Below are positions 1-10,827 of a stretch of DNA of 64,000 nt, piece after piece. Positions within the stretch are counted from its first letter, which is position 1, and each line of letters starts with the position of its first letter. A program made the translations under genes and the position numbers. The stretch is from contig WOAB01000098.1 of assembly GCA_027886185.1 (NCBI GenBank), positions 930,001 to 994,000 on the forward strand, read 5' to 3'. This DNA comes from Rheum nobile (lineage: Eukaryota > Streptophyta > Magnoliopsida > Caryophyllales > Polygonaceae). The notes under the pieces were generated by a model. That model was not told the origin of the DNA. It made no database searches and saw only the letters and a list, made by a program, of their open reading frames with translations.

Positions 1-260
1 AGTTAAGACCTATTTAATGCTAGAATTTAATGCAATCAATGCTCTTAATTATGCTCAACAAAAACATCTCCTTCTTCCTTGGAATGCAGACTATGGTGTT
101 TTTTGGGTAAATATCTCAGTCCACACAAGTTTAGGCACACGAATTTTCACAAGAAGACATGCAAGTTTGGCTAGGAAAAATTGTGATCGGTTTCAACAAA
201 ACACAAGTTTCTTTTTCTATGATTTCAAGAACGAGTATTGGAGAGATATACCTTGAAAGT
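1..260 (-). mobile_element. 5' leader of an LTR retrotransposon leaving the left edge
   Basis: This stretch lies just internal to a primer-binding site at 261-273 read on the minus strand, so it should be the untranslated leader of an element whose body is outside the window. A 79-codon plus-strand reading frame at 17-256 shows no recognisable domain. Assignment rests only on position next to the PBS. Confidence 0.5.
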
Positions 261-273
261 GGCTCTGATACCA
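261..273 (-). other. Primer-binding site, initiator tRNA-Met type
   Basis: The minus strand reads TGGTATCAGAGCC, the standard plant LTR-retrotransposon PBS complementary to the 3' end of initiator tRNA-Met. Two bases separate it from a TGATGTGTCCC-type LTR edge at 276. The 5' LTR must therefore lie to the right and the body to the left. Confidence 0.8.
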
Positions 274-275
274 AA

Positions 276-1612
276 TGATGTGTCCCTTGATGAGGATCTC
301 CATGCTTCAAGGTAAGTTGAACACCAAGACTCTGCTCAAGACGATCAAAAACACCGGCAGCGGTCTCCTCTCATTTTGCAAGGCTTTGATCCAGCAAAAG
401 TGAGGCAATTTGAAGGCACGAAGTAACAAGATAAGCAATTGGATATTTTTGGATGAACTCACCAAAAATAACCAAAAGAAAGTAGATTAGCCCCGGGATA
501 AACACACCCAAAACAAACTACATGTGTTTGAAGATAAATGCACTCCAAAACAAAAGGGACGATGAACTAGGTTTCTCAAAGCTTCTTCTCAGATGGAAAA
601 GCTCAAGAAAAGTCTATATTATTCAGCATTTTTCCTAATATGAGAAGCAAGAAACATATATAAAGCAAAACCATCAAATTGTCTTAATACCGAGCAATTA
701 AAGATGGTGTAATTGTGGGATGTTACGAAATGGTTCTCCCTTTGACTTGAAAGCTGGTGGAAGCATAGGGGATCCTATGTTCCACGCCACCACCAAATGT
801 GAAGGCAAAGGCACGAGTGGTTTGAGAGATATCCTTTGTTCAATGCCATGACACTGCCGGCGTCGGGCTTCTGTTGTCAACCAATGCCATCTCTGGGCAA
901 ACCTTTGAACTCCCCGACACTCCTTGGCTCCATTCACATGTAGTAATGTCATAAGCATGCTGGCGAAGTTTGTCCTTATTTGGACACTCGTGGCCTGGTA
1001 AGCGACGCTGACCTCCATTCTTGACATTGGTCGACATCGTCCTTGGGCTCCTCGCACAACTCCACCAAGCAATTCTTAACCAATGTCCCTCATCTTTGGC
1101 ATTCTTCCAATAAATGATGTTTCTTGTATATGGGGCCCATGAGAGCTCGCCCATGAGGTCAATGGCTCATTGGAATTGTAAAACCTTAACCGTAGCGTCA
1201 TCGGTGCTGCTCTAGAACTTATGAGATCTTCTTCAGGCAATCCTATATGGAATGAAGCTTTAATTTGCATAGCTCCCTGATTCCCCTCTTCTTGATGTTC
1301 GACATGACCATTGCTTGATTTTGAGGAAGTTGGCTCGAACATCTCTTCAAACCCTAACTCAAGGAGCTTTGGTGGCGTCGGCGGCCCTTCTTCTTGATGT
1401 GGCTGAAGTCTTGGGTTTTGATGGCATTTGATGTGATCCAATATCATATCAAAACCTAACATTGAAAGGGAGAACATAAAGTGCTTAAATAGTCTTACAT
1501 ATTTCGGCCATGGGCCGAAACAAGTTAATGGGCTTGGTTCACTACAAGTGGCCAAAACTCCCAACATGAAATAACACAAACATAAAAATGGATAAAGGGA
1601 TAGTCACGTAAC
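276..1612 (-). mobile_element. Candidate 5' LTR (right boundary uncertain)
   Basis: The left edge is fixed by the PBS. A TATA-like run (TTTATATATG on the minus strand, near 655-665) is compatible with an LTR promoter. The right edge is a guess: the minus strand starts TGTTACGTGAC at about 1612, where base composition changes to GC-rich. I found no second LTR or target duplication in the window to confirm it. Minus-strand frames at 698-1579 resemble no protein I know. Confidence 0.4.
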
Positions 1613-1639
1613 ACCCCGGGGTGCCACATGGAGGTGCGC

Positions 1640-1735
1640 CACTGGGAGTGCACCATGGGCGACGCTGGGAGCGCGCCATTGAAGAAGCTAGGAGCACAAA
1701 ATGGGTGATGCTGGGAGTGAACAACGGGACGCGCT
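1640..1735. repeat. 23-bp minisatellite, four degenerate copies
   Basis: The motif CTGGGAG or CTAGGAG recurs at 1642, 1665, 1688 and 1711, exactly 23 bases apart, within GC-rich DNA just beyond the 3' end of the minus-strand gypsy pol. It resembles the GC-rich repeats at 4790-4912. Confidence 0.6.
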
Positions 1736-1836
1736 AACGCAATTCTGGGGGCGTACCAAAGAGCGATGATTGGAGTGCATTGCTGGACTGGTCCGCGATA
1801 GTGACCATGGTGAGTGACTCGCGACTGGAGCCAATG

Positions 1837-2450
1837 CTAGTCGTCAAAGGCTATCATTCTCCTCTTCTTGGATTGAGCTATGGTGCAAGCGCGAGCCCGA
1901 GTCACGGGTCCAGTTGACTTGACGCTCATCCGGTCCTCCTCATCTGTCACCGTCAAAGGAAACGACTATCATTCTCTTGTTCTTGGTTGTGAATCGTCCC
2001 CGATTTGTTGTCGTCAAACTCTGGGGGCACATACGGGGTGAGATACATCACGTTGAAGATGAATGGGTGCTATAATCATCGGGGAGTTTGACACGGTATG
2101 CGATGTCAGCAAAATGCTCGAACATGCGGAAAGGCCCATCGCCGCGTTGGTCAAGCTTGGACTGACGCCGGGCGGGGAAGCACTCACGACACAAGTGGGC
2201 CCAAACAAGGTCGTCGGGGTGAAGATGATGTTGCAACGCCCTTTGTTGGCTTGGCGCTCGTACTGGGCGGTGCGACGCTCCAACTGAGCTCGCCTGCACT
2301 CGTGTAGCTCTCGGACAAAGTCGGCGCGCTTGGCGCCTTGAAGGGTCTCTGGGGCACCCATGGAGTCAGGGGCCAATTCTAATGGGATGAGTGGGTTGCG
2401 CCCATAGACGAACTCAAAGGGAGTGAGCTTGGTGGCCAAATGCATTGACC
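1837..2450 (-). pseudogene. Ty3/gypsy integrase C-terminal domain, frameshifted
   Basis: The minus strand encodes the typical post-catalytic segment (PFEFVYGRNP) followed by a block with DDLVWAHL and GDGPFRMFEHF, the GPY/F-like region of gypsy integrases. The polyprotein tail near 1870-1900 carries GPVTRARA, a phrase commonly seen at the end of plant gypsy pol. The two halves are in different frames near 2300, another shift occurs near 1955, and the apparent terminal stop is at 1837-1839. Confidence 0.75.
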
Positions 2451-3140
2451 TATTATAAGAAAACTCAACAAAAGAGAGTAAGTCTTCCTAACGGCATGGG
2501 TGGGGTTGGCCAAATGCATGGTCCTAAGCAAGGCTCCTAGGGTGGGGTTGGTCACCTCGGTTTGGCCATTAGTTTGGGGGTGGCAAGTAGTGGAAAATAG
2601 GAGATTGGTGACTAGTTTACCCCAAAAAGTCTTCCAAAAATAGCACACAAATTTGGCATCCCTATAGGAGACACTGGTGTGAGGGATTTCATGAAGCTTG
2701 ACCACGTGATCAAAGAAAAGGGATGCGACCTCCGATGCATTGTTGGTCATCTTACAAGAAATGAAACGGGCCATCTTGGAGAAACAGTGAACTGCCACTG
2801 ATATGGAATCCCTTCCCTTCTTAGAGGTTGGCAACCTGGTATTGAAATCCATGGATATGTCCCCCCAAGGGGCGGCGGGTATGGATACAAGCCATGGGGA
2901 CTAGACCTAGCCTTTGCCTTGTGGCATGTGACATAGCTTTGGCAAAATTTGGTTACTTGGCGGGTCATCCTAGGCCAAAAGAAATGTTCCTTAAGGGCGG
3001 AGAAGGTCTTAGCAATTCCAAAGTGGCCACGCCCCTCATAGGCTTCTTGGATCATAAGGCGCCTAACGGAGGAGGCGAGGATACATAAATTATTGGGCTC
3101 TAAAAAGGTAACCCTGATCCAAAAAGTAACCCTCAAACTC
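2379..3140 (-). pseudogene. Ty3/gypsy integrase zinc-binding and catalytic domains, inactive
   Basis: The zinc-binding domain is seen near 2900-3050 (GHFGIAKT, then CQSYVTCHKAKA); its first histidine is replaced by tyrosine. The catalytic core runs from about 2852 to 2450 (MARFISCKM, CHPQTNGQTE). At the first catalytic position the usual Asp is His (VHCFSKM). At the second the SDRD motif reads SYRD. The Glu of GQTE remains. With two of three catalytic acids lost and stops between blocks, this is a dead copy. Confidence 0.8.
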
Positions 3141-3640
3141 ACCTCACAAAGTGCAAGTCTCAAAAATAGGATTGAAAAATTCATCTTGAGCATAAAGAGA
3201 CTTAATAAGAGAAAAACCCAAAACTTTAGCATGAAGATGAGAAACAAGAACATACCTCTGAGAAAGGGGGTCAGCGACCATATTCTCATGGCCTTTCTTA
3301 TGCTTGACCACATATGGGAATGTCACCCATCGAGCATGGCGTTGACCAAGGTGAGCTTGGCTTCAAAGGTAGGCGAGAGCCTCGTGGTCCGAGTGGATCA
3401 CAAACTCCTTTGGCCACAACTAATGTTGCTAAGTCTTCAATACCCGGATCAAGGCACAAAGCTCTTTGTCGTAGGTAGGGTAGTTCAAAGTGACCCCAAG
3501 AGCTTTTCACTAAAGTAAGCAATGGGGTGCTTGTCTTAAAGGAGGACACCAGCAATGCCAATGTTGGAGGCATCACACTCCACCTCGAATGTCTTGGCAA
3601 AGTCGGGAAATTGGAGGAGTGGAGCGTGGAAAAGGCGATA
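3140..3640 (-). pseudogene. Ty3/gypsy RNase H domain, broken
   Basis: Minus-strand frames show FEVECDASNIGIAGVL near 3600, then ARWVTFPYVVKHKKGHENMV near 3310 and ADPLSQR, which are the first catalytic Asp region and the terminal part of a gypsy RNase H. The pieces are spread over at least two frames with stops. Confidence 0.7.
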
Positions 3641-4649
3641 CTTGAGCAAGTTCAATGCCGCTTCATGCTTGTTATTCCACATGATCTCGGCGCCCTTCTT
3701 GCTCAACCCATGCAAGGGAGTCGCGATGCTACTAAAGTCTCGGACAAACCGCCTATAGAAGCCGACGAAGCCAAGAATGACCTAACCATGGTGGGTTTGA
3801 TAGGGAGAGGCCATTCCTTGATGGTGCATACTTTCTCTTCATCAACTCACAAGCCATCTCGGCCAACCACATAGCCAAGGAAGATGGTGGAGGGGGAACA
3901 AAAGGTGCACTTGGCTAAGTTGGCATACAACTTCTCCTTGTGAAGGCACTTGAGCACGACCCTCAAATGATCCTCATGGTCCTCCAAGGTCTTGATAAAG
4001 ACCAAGATGTCATCAAAGTAGACCACCATAATTTTGCCCAAGTACACCCTTATAACATGTTTCATGAGGCGCATGAAGGTGCTTGAGGCGTTGGTGAGGC
4101 CGAATGGCATGACAAGCCACTCGTAGAGGCCTTACTTCATCTTAAATGTCGTCTTCCACTCATCACCTTCTCGCATTTGGATTTGGTGTAGCCACTCTTG
4201 AGATCAACTTTGGAGAAGAGAGTGGCACCATGAAGCTCATCTAGCATGTCATCAAGTCGCGGGATGGGATGCGCTACTTGACGGTGATTTGGTTGATGGC
4301 TCGACAATCAACACACATGCGCGCGCCACAAGCCATCCTTCTTGAGCACAAGGATCATTGCCATGGCACAAGGGCTCAAACTCTCATAGACATATCCCTT
4401 GTCCATGAGCTCTTGAACTTGGCGTTGGAGCTCTGTGGTCTCCTCGGGGCTAGCACAGTAGGCCACTCAGTTTGGGAGGGACGCGCAGGGGACTAGATCA
4501 ATTTGGTGCTCTATCCCCCACAATGGTGGAAGGCCCTCAGGCAACTCATCCTGGGGAACATCGGAGAACTCATGCAAAAGCGTCGTGACACTTGGTGGCA
4601 TGTTGCCCCGGGGTGAAGGTGTGGTGATGCATTGCTTGGGATTCAACAA
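3640..4649 (-). pseudogene. Ty3/gypsy reverse transcriptase, broken
   Basis: Reverse transcriptase copies element RNA into DNA. The minus strand shows an N-terminal part at 4467-4649 (FSDVPQDELPEGLPP), the palm entry near 4380-4220 (ILVLKKDG, FSKVDLKSGY), MPFGLTNASSTF at about 4110, and the catalytic box VVYFDDILVF at about 4003-4026. Both Asp of the YFDD box are intact, but several stops and frame changes lie between these blocks, so no complete enzyme can be made. Confidence 0.8.
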
Positions 4650-4789
4650 GAAGCAATAGCGGCGGCCTTAGAGCACCGGAGTGAGGTGACGTTGGCGCGC
4701 CAAAAGGAGTCACGTGTCACAGCGCCCTTGGATGGGCACTGTGGGAATGGAGTGTGGCACCATGGTTGGGGGAGCGCTCTATGGCGCGC

Positions 4790-4912
4790 ATGCTAGGGTG
4801 CGAAGGGAGCTTGTTGTGGCGCCACTGTGGCACTAGGGCGCTAAGGGAGCATGATGGGTCACCATTGGGGCACTAGGGTGCCAAGGAAGTGCGCTAGGGT
4901 ACCAGGGGAGCG
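4790..4912. repeat. GC-rich degenerate tandem repeat inside the gypsy element
   Basis: The phrase CTAGGG followed by a GC-rich tail recurs at about 4793, 4834, 4874 and 4893. It occupies the place where the distal gag and protease would be expected, so it probably marks a deletion filled by short repeats. Confidence 0.5.
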
Positions 4913-5946
4913 CGATGGAGCACCACAAGAGTACGCTGGGGTTCGCGGTAATGAGTGAAAACGGTTGCATTTGCGGTCCGCCTTGAAGCGATACCACCAT
5001 GATCGTGCCTCATCGGTGAAGTGAAGCTTGACAATCTAAACCTTGTCCTTCTCATCATAGTGGCAATGGTAAAGGGTGTCCTACGTACTTTGTTTCCACT
5101 CAATGAACTTAGCGACATCATACTCTCCACTAAAGCTCTCAATCTTCACCTTGATCTCACGGCGTTGGCCAAATTTAACCACGAGGGTGTGGTGATCACG
5201 ACCATGGCGAGGGGGTGACACATAGTTGGTGTGACGCTCATGGGCATGGCAAGGAGGCGGCACTTCATCATCGTGACGACCATAGGTGCGCCGTGGGCGG
5301 CCTCGGCCTCGGTGAGGGTCGCATTAGAGAATGTCCTTCGGAAAGTAATCCTCATTATAATCATTATCATAGATCTCCTCAATTGGAACTTCGTAAGGTT
5401 GTTCCACTTCATCATCAAATAATGCATCGTCTTCCTCCTCGAAGTCATCAAAGTTGTCACCGTGAGGCGCGTGGCACTCATCACCATCAGAGTCATGGCG
5501 TCTCGCATTGTGGCGACGCGATGGCTGCCAGTGGTCACGACAGCTAGAGCGCGCTCCTGGCCTAGCACGGCGCCCTCCATCTGAGCTGCGGCATCGGATT
5601 CGTGGTCATATGGACAAGGAGGTGGCAATGTCCTTGGGTTATAGCGCTCACTTGGATGAACTAGCCTCGGGTGGCTCTCAATTTGGGAAAGGAGCCGATG
5701 TGGGGGCGACATGCATGAAGTGTAAGGGTGAACGAAGCCCTTTCCCTTGTGACTGGGAGCGGCTTCATGGTGGCACGCCGGGTGGTGACTCCTCGGGTCC
5801 ATGTAGACATAGGGAGTTAGAGCCGTAAGAGGGGGCACATGCGGCATCACGTGAGCTTGAAGCATTATGAATTGGCACTTGAACTCAGCAATCTCGGCAT
5901 CCTTGGCATGGAACATCGAGGACAAGGGAGGCTTGTTCTGGTCCAA
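4894..5946 (-). pseudogene. Ty3/gypsy gag fragment, frameshifted
   Basis: Gag forms the particle that packages element RNA. The minus strand opens with a 266-codon frame from 5946 (MDQNKPPLSS start). Further in, the recognisable gag core IKVKIESFSGEYDVAKFIEW occurs at about 5081-5150, in another frame, followed by KLHFTDEARSWWYRFK near 5000-5045. Acidic and His-rich stretches around 5250-5450 look like a linker. No CCHC zinc knuckle is seen; that part is lost at the GC-rich repeat. Confidence 0.7.
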
Positions 5947-5949
5947 AAT

Positions 5950-6655
5950 AAGCGACCATTGCTTATTTTAGTGAGAAACTCAATGGAGCAAGACTCAACT
6001 ACAACACTTACGACAAGGAGTTCAATGCTATTGTTCGTGCTCTAGATCATTGGAGTCATTATTTGAAGCCTAAGCAGTTTGTACTACATTCTGACCATGA
6101 AGCTTTGAAATACATCAATGGTCAGCACAAGTTGAGTTCAAGGCATGCTAAATGGGTGGTGTTCCTCCAATCATTCTCTTTTCTGTCCAAACACAAGGGT
6201 GGAAAATGCAACGTTATGGCTAATGCTCTTTCAAGGAGATACTCTTTGCTTGTTGTTCTTGAGGCTAAGGTGTTGGGATTTAGCTTCATCAAAGAGCTAT
6301 ACTCGGAGGATACTGATTCCTCTCCATTCTTTAGCAGGGAAGATAGCACCTTGCTAGGGCCATACACTATCCAAGACAGTTTCCTCTTTAAGGGAGACAA
6401 GCTATGTATTCCCAAGGGTTTAGTTCGGTATCTTCTTATTAGTGAAGCTCATGGAGGAGGCCTAGCTGGTCATTTTGGCATCAACAAGACACTGGAGATT
6501 TTGTCTGAACACTTTTATTGGCTTCAGATGAATGGTGATGTTCAGGCCATTATCTCAAGGTGTGCTACTTGCCATCATGCCAAATCTCAGTTTCATCATG
6601 GCGTGTACACCCCTCTTCCAGTTCCAAGTCATCCTTCGGAGGATGTTGGCATGTA
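5950..6655 (+). pseudogene. Ty3/gypsy RNase H and integrase zinc-binding domain, 5'-truncated
   Basis: The frame is open from about 5950 but has no start codon: it begins inside RNase H (AYFSEKLNGA). It carries the Glu of DKEFNAIV and the Asp of HSDHEAL expected of an RNase H. It continues through VMANALSRR into the integrase HHCC zinc domain (AHGGGLAGHFGINKT ... CATCHHAKS), which looks intact. A stop at 6654-6656 separates it from the catalytic core. It is on the opposite strand from the gypsy element immediately to its left. Confidence 0.85.
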
Positions 6656-7708
6656 ATTCATTATGGCTCTTCTAAGAATGAAGTGAGGTGAATATGCTAT
6701 CATAGTTGTTGTTGATCGATTCTCAAAGATGGTACACTTTATTCCTTGTCACAAGACCGATGATGCATCCTACATTATTGAGCTCTATTTCAAAGAGATC
6801 ATTCGTCTTCATGGAGTTCCAAAGTACATTGTTTCAGATCGGGACACTAAATTTGTGAGCTATTTTTGGAAGATAATGTGGAGGATGCTTGGAACTCGAC
6901 TCTTTTTCTACACTTCGTATCACCCACAAACGGATGGTCAAAATGAGGATACCAACTATACTCTTACCACCCTACTTTGTAGCTTGTCAAAAAGTCTCAC
7001 AAAGAGTGGGATTTAAAGTTATCCCATGCTAAGTTCACATACAACCGATCACCATGTTATTCAATTGGGAAGACTCCATTTGAATTGAATTATGGGTTGA
7101 ATCCTCTCTCCCAAATTGACCTAATTCCTTTTCCATCTCAATCTCGTGTTAGCTTTGAAGCTGAGGAACAAGCTAGGGAAATAAAGAAGTTACATGAGCA
7201 AATTCAAGCCAGAATTGAGAAGGTCAATGATATGTATAAACAATGAGCTAATAAGCATCGCAAGAAGGTTAATTTCCAATACGGGGATCTAGTTTGGCTC
7301 CATCTTCGCAAGGAGAAATTTCATTCCGAAAGGAAAGGAAATCTCATGCTCCAATCCGAAGGTCCTTTCAAATTCCTTGAGCACATTGGTGATAATGCTT
7401 ATAAGTTGGAAATCCCGGGAGATATGTCTATTTCATCAACTTTCAATGTTGGTGATCTTTTATTATACTTAGAAGATGAATTTCTTGAGGATTTAAGGGC
7501 AAATCCTAAACAACCCAAGGAGGTTGATGCGGGAGCAAGTGACAACGATACGGGAGCAAGTATCAAGCCTACATTTGAGCCAAATCAAGCAATCGGACAT
7601 GAAGTAATGTTCATTTCGAATTTACTTGCATGTGTCGATGTTCCTACCCTCGGTAAGGGCCAGATTGGTTGCACTTATCTTAATTGGCTTGGTGTGCTGA
7701 AGCATTGA
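6656..7708 (+). pseudogene. Ty3/gypsy integrase core and C-terminal region, broken
   Basis: After stops at 6654-6686 the integrase core resumes: VVVDRFSKMVHF at about 6700, SDRDTKF at about 6835, and the Glu of GQNEDTN at about 6940. All three catalytic acids appear present, unlike in the minus-strand copy. Further stops occur near 7014 and 7245. The C-terminal block QYGDLVWLHLRKEKFH (about 7278) and NAYKLEIPGD (about 7396) leads into an acidic tail ending at 7708. It is the same general lineage as the element at 1837-5946 but better preserved. Confidence 0.85.
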
Positions 7709-8060
7709 AGAATATATATGGGAATTTGGAGACAAGCATGCACTTATCAGTCTTGGGAGTGCCTTTTCTATCAATTGCTATAATTTACATTTCCTAGTGC
7801 CTTGAAGTTGATGCATTAAATGCTTTTGTTGTAATCTGAGCATATTTCTCTTGCATTTTCTAGGCACTTAAAGTACAATCTCATTGGTTTTGAGGATCCT
7901 CTATATAAGGAGGCCTTATCTTTGTATTTTCATCATATTTGAATGAAATTAAGTAGCATGTTGTGGTAGTTTCAGAAAACTTGATTTTTCTTCCCAAATC
8001 TTGTTCTCTTTATCAAGCTTAGGCTTGTGGCGAGTCAAGTGAGCCCTTTATCCTTGAGTT
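7709..8060 (+). mobile_element. Candidate 3' LTR of the plus-strand gypsy fragment
   Basis: Directly after the pol tail a purine-rich run (GGGAATTTGGAGA at 7719-7731) could be the polypurine tract. About 170 bases on, CTATATAAGG (7901-7910) is a good TATA box, followed by T-rich transcribed-leader-like DNA. The right edge is lost where an opposite-strand gag fragment begins. Confidence 0.5.
7901..7910 (+). promoter_or_regulatory. TATA box of candidate LTR promoter
   Basis: CTATATAAGG in a setting typical of the U3/R boundary of a plant gypsy LTR. No other promoter element was identified. Confidence 0.5.
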
Positions 8061-8064
8061 GGTG

Positions 8065-8539
8065 GCATTGCTTTTATGCTCTTGGTGGTGAGCTTAATTT
8101 ATCCTTGGTTCTTGTGCTAAAATTCTTCCTGAGTTGGTGCCGTTGCCTTTCTCTCCTTAAGTTCATTGAAAAATTCTTCGGGGGTTCTTGCGTCTTGTTT
8201 GATGCGTTCCAACATAACTTGGACTCGATTTGCATAGTCTTCTGGCACAAACCTGAATTTGAGAGCTTCCTTGAGCTCTTCCCAAGTGGTGATGGTGCGG
8301 TTGCCGTTGTGAGTGTGTTGTTCATTTTCTTCTTTCCACCATGCGTAGGCAAAGTCGCTGAAGTGGATGGAGGCAATGGCTACACGTTAAGCATTGGTAT
8401 AACCATAGTAGTCAAAGATGGATACAGAGTCCCTAGAATTGTCAAGACCTTCTTCCCTACCCTTGTCACAAATTTGGTGACACAATTGTTGTATCTCCTC
8501 AAGTATGGTTGGTCTATTGATGTTCCTTGGGCTAGACAT
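8065..8539 (-). pseudogene. Ty3/gypsy gag N-terminal fragment with a nonsense codon
   Basis: Read on the minus strand from an ATG at 8539, the frame gives MSSPRNINRPTI, a glutamine/charged linker, then the retrotransposon gag core: HFSDFAYAWWKEENE near 8330-8370, TWEELKEALKFRFVPEDY near 8240-8295, and LERIKQDARTPEEFFNELK near 8155-8215. One in-frame TAA follows GYTNA near 8388. The fragment ends near 8065 with no pol after it. Its relation to the LTRs further right is unclear. Confidence 0.8.
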
Positions 8540-8575
8540 ATCCTTCTTTCCCCTTTCGTCTTACATGATTCTTAA

Positions 8576-8960
8576 CTAGAAAAACTAGAAAGCAAGCAAG
8601 AAATAAAACAAAAGAAAACTCACAACAACAAGGAACTACATGAGGTTAGAAATAACCAAACAAATGGACCAAGTTCTAGGAAATAAGTACCACCTTAGGT
8701 CAAGAAAAGAACCACAAAATTATGAATTAAAGGTGTGCACACAAGCTGACTTAACCAAGAACTTCACACAATTTGAATTAGTTCAACACAAGGGTAACTC
8801 ATTTCAATCAAGGCAAGATCAAAGACAAGCTACTTGTTTCAAATAAAAGTCCAACTTAATCATGCAATCTAAGTCTAATATAGAGTCAAAACAAGGCTAA
8901 CTTAGTCGTGAAATTGTAGCAACAAATCAGTTTAGACAAGATAACACAAGCAAGGCCTTA
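8576..8960. other. A-rich spacer, no gene recognised
   Basis: A-rich on the plus strand. It may be the untranslated leader upstream of the minus-strand gag fragment, but no primer-binding site was found before the LTR edge at 8961. Confidence 0.35.
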
Positions 8961-9698
8961 TGATGGAGATCAACGATCATTTGACGTTGGTTCTTTGAAG
9001 CAAAGGATAGACAATCAACTCTTTCAAGGAATCCACCAAAAGAAATTGAGAGACCCAAAAACTCTTGGATAGATCCACCAAGGATTGACGAGGTTGAATC
9101 TTTGAAGACGCAAGATAGATCTACTCTCGCCTCTAGGATTCGGGGTTGATTGAACTCTTGGATAGGTCCACCAAGGATTCAAGCAAAAACAATGTTGATA
9201 AGGCCACAAGATCAGTGTTGTATCCACCAACAAAATAAGAAGCAAATTCTTTAATTGGAAATGCAAAAAAGGAGAATTATACTAAAACTAGAGAAATTGG
9301 TTTTTCTTCAATCTTGTCTCTCTCAATTAGGAGGCAACAATCATTTAAATAGGAAAAGAACAACTCTTCATAGGCCCAAGAATTATGTAGGATTGTGACT
9401 CATGGAATGACACCATAAATGATGACTCTTCACTTGTACTTCATAATGTTTCTTGATGGCAATACTCTTCGAATATCCCTCATGATGTTTCTTGATGGAA
9501 AGACTCTTCGAATATCTCGACATGATGTCTCTTGATGGCAAGACTCTTTGAATATCCCGATATCATGACAAGAGTCATCATCTTCAACACCAATATGTGG
9601 AATCCAAGACAAAGCTTCATCAATATTAATTATTGGGCGTCTTTTTTTAGTCTTCTTTCTAGTCTTCTTCTGAGTCACCTCCATAATTACATAATCAT
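8961..9698 (-). mobile_element. LTR copy A of a minus-strand LTR family
   Basis: It starts with TGATGGAGATCA and is closely similar over several hundred bases to copies at 10093 and 11298; shared phrases include GAATCCACCAAAAGA, ATAGGTCCACCAA and TGTGGAATCCAAG. It probably ends near 9698 (ATAATCATCA). There is no PBS on its left, so it could be the 3' LTR of the element whose 5' LTR starts at 11298. A target duplication was not found. Confidence 0.55.
9442..9560. repeat. 39-40-bp tandem repeat, three copies, within LTR A
   Basis: The phrase ATGTTTCTTGATGG (with variants), followed by ACTCTTCGAATATC, recurs at about 9444, 9484 and 9524. The related solo LTR at 10093 carries a shorter version (CTTGATGGCAAAGTC-like words near 10597-10660). 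Confidence 0.65.
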
Positions 9699-10092
9699 CA
9701 ACACCAATATGTGGAATCCAAGGTGACCCCATTTTGTTGCAACTTTTCGGCAAAGGCTTCATTTTCATGGAGCTCTATTTTCCCTTGAGGTAACAAAATT
9801 TGCCCTATCTTCTCACTCCCAACATTGTCAACTGATGTTGAACCTTCATTATAGTCTCTCTTGAATGTCTTCATTTGTGGGCAGAATGGGAACACACAAT
9901 CTGCATGGCTCGAGGAAAAGGGTTGGTGGCATCACTTCTTATGTGCTATACACCGGTGCGACAAGCAGTTGTAGACTATTGCTAGCGCAACCACTCGGCG
10001 CATTGTCATTTGTTGTCAGTGTCTCATCCTCAATTAGATCATCTAAAGTCAAGAATAAGGTTGGAAATTTTTGAGTATATTTGGATACCTCT

Positions 10093-10808
10093 TGATGAGG
10101 ATCAAGGATTGCTTGACGTCGGTTCTTCAAAGAAAAGGATAGGCAATCAACTCTCTCAAGGAATCCACCAAAAGAGATTGAAAGACCGGATAACTCTAGG
10201 ATAGATTCACCTAGAATTGTCGAGGTTGAATCATTGAAGATGCAAGATAGATCCACTCGCGCCTCTAGGATTCGGGGTTGATCGAAATCTTAGATAGGTC
10301 CACCAAAGATTCGAGCAAAACAATCTTGATAAGGCCACAAGATCGGTGTTGTAATCCAAAAACAAAACAAGAAGCAAATGCTTGAATTGGAAATGCAAAA
10401 ATGAGAATTATATTGAAGCAATAGAAATGGAATGGCTTTTTCTTCAATCTTGTCTTTCTAACTATGAGGAAAACAAGCCTTGTTATAGGAAAGATAGCAA
10501 CCCTTCACATAGCCTAAAGTTTAAATACTCGTGACTCTTGACATGGAGCCTTAAACTGATAAGCTCTAAAACCCAAACTCTTCAAATATCTGACTTTGAT
10601 GGCAAAGTCTCTTCACTTGGCTGAATTGATGGCAAAGTCCCTTCACTTGGACGTCTTGATGGCAAGACTCTTTATCTTTCAGGTCATTATGTGGAATCCA
10701 AGACAAAGCTTTGTCCATATTAATTGGTGAGTGTCTTATTCGAGTCTTCTTCCAATGCTCGAACACTTTGTGGTCCTCGTGAATATTGATGATGCCCTAA
10801 TCACATCG
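10093..10808 (-). mobile_element. Solo LTR (copy B) with 5-bp target duplication
   Basis: The 716-bp copy starts TGATGAGGATCA and ends with ATCACATCG, a likely mutated ATCACATCA. The bases CCTCT flank it at 10088-10092 and 10809-10813. No internal sequence remains, as expected after LTR-LTR recombination. It is homologous to LTR A and LTR C. Confidence 0.7.
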
Positions 10809-10827
10809 CCTCTCGTCCGATCATCAT

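Larger units (their letters stand above)
1837..5946 (-). mobile_element. Degenerate Ty3/gypsy retrotransposon (gag-pol, LTRs not found)
   Basis: Reading on the minus strand, gag (from 5946), RT, RNase H, integrase and an integrase C-terminal tail (to 1837) follow in gypsy order (RT-RH-IN). The distal part of gag and the protease are missing and replaced by GC-rich repeats near 4680-4890. Many stops and frameshifts break every domain. The 5' end stops abruptly at about 5948 against an oppositely oriented gypsy fragment. Confidence 0.85.

Noticed and set aside
698..1724. Minus-strand frames of 60-167 codons near the left end
   Set aside because: No similarity to any family known to me, overlapping frames, and position in a probable LTR.
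5215..5828. Plus-strand frames of 106-110 codons
   Set aside because: They are antisense shadows of the minus-strand gag fragment, whose core is recognisable.
8027..8575. 182-codon plus-strand frame, Leu/Phe-rich and membrane-like
   Set aside because: The opposite strand carries a clear gag core with AYAWWKEENE and TWEELKEAL; the hydrophobic plus-strand product is its complement.
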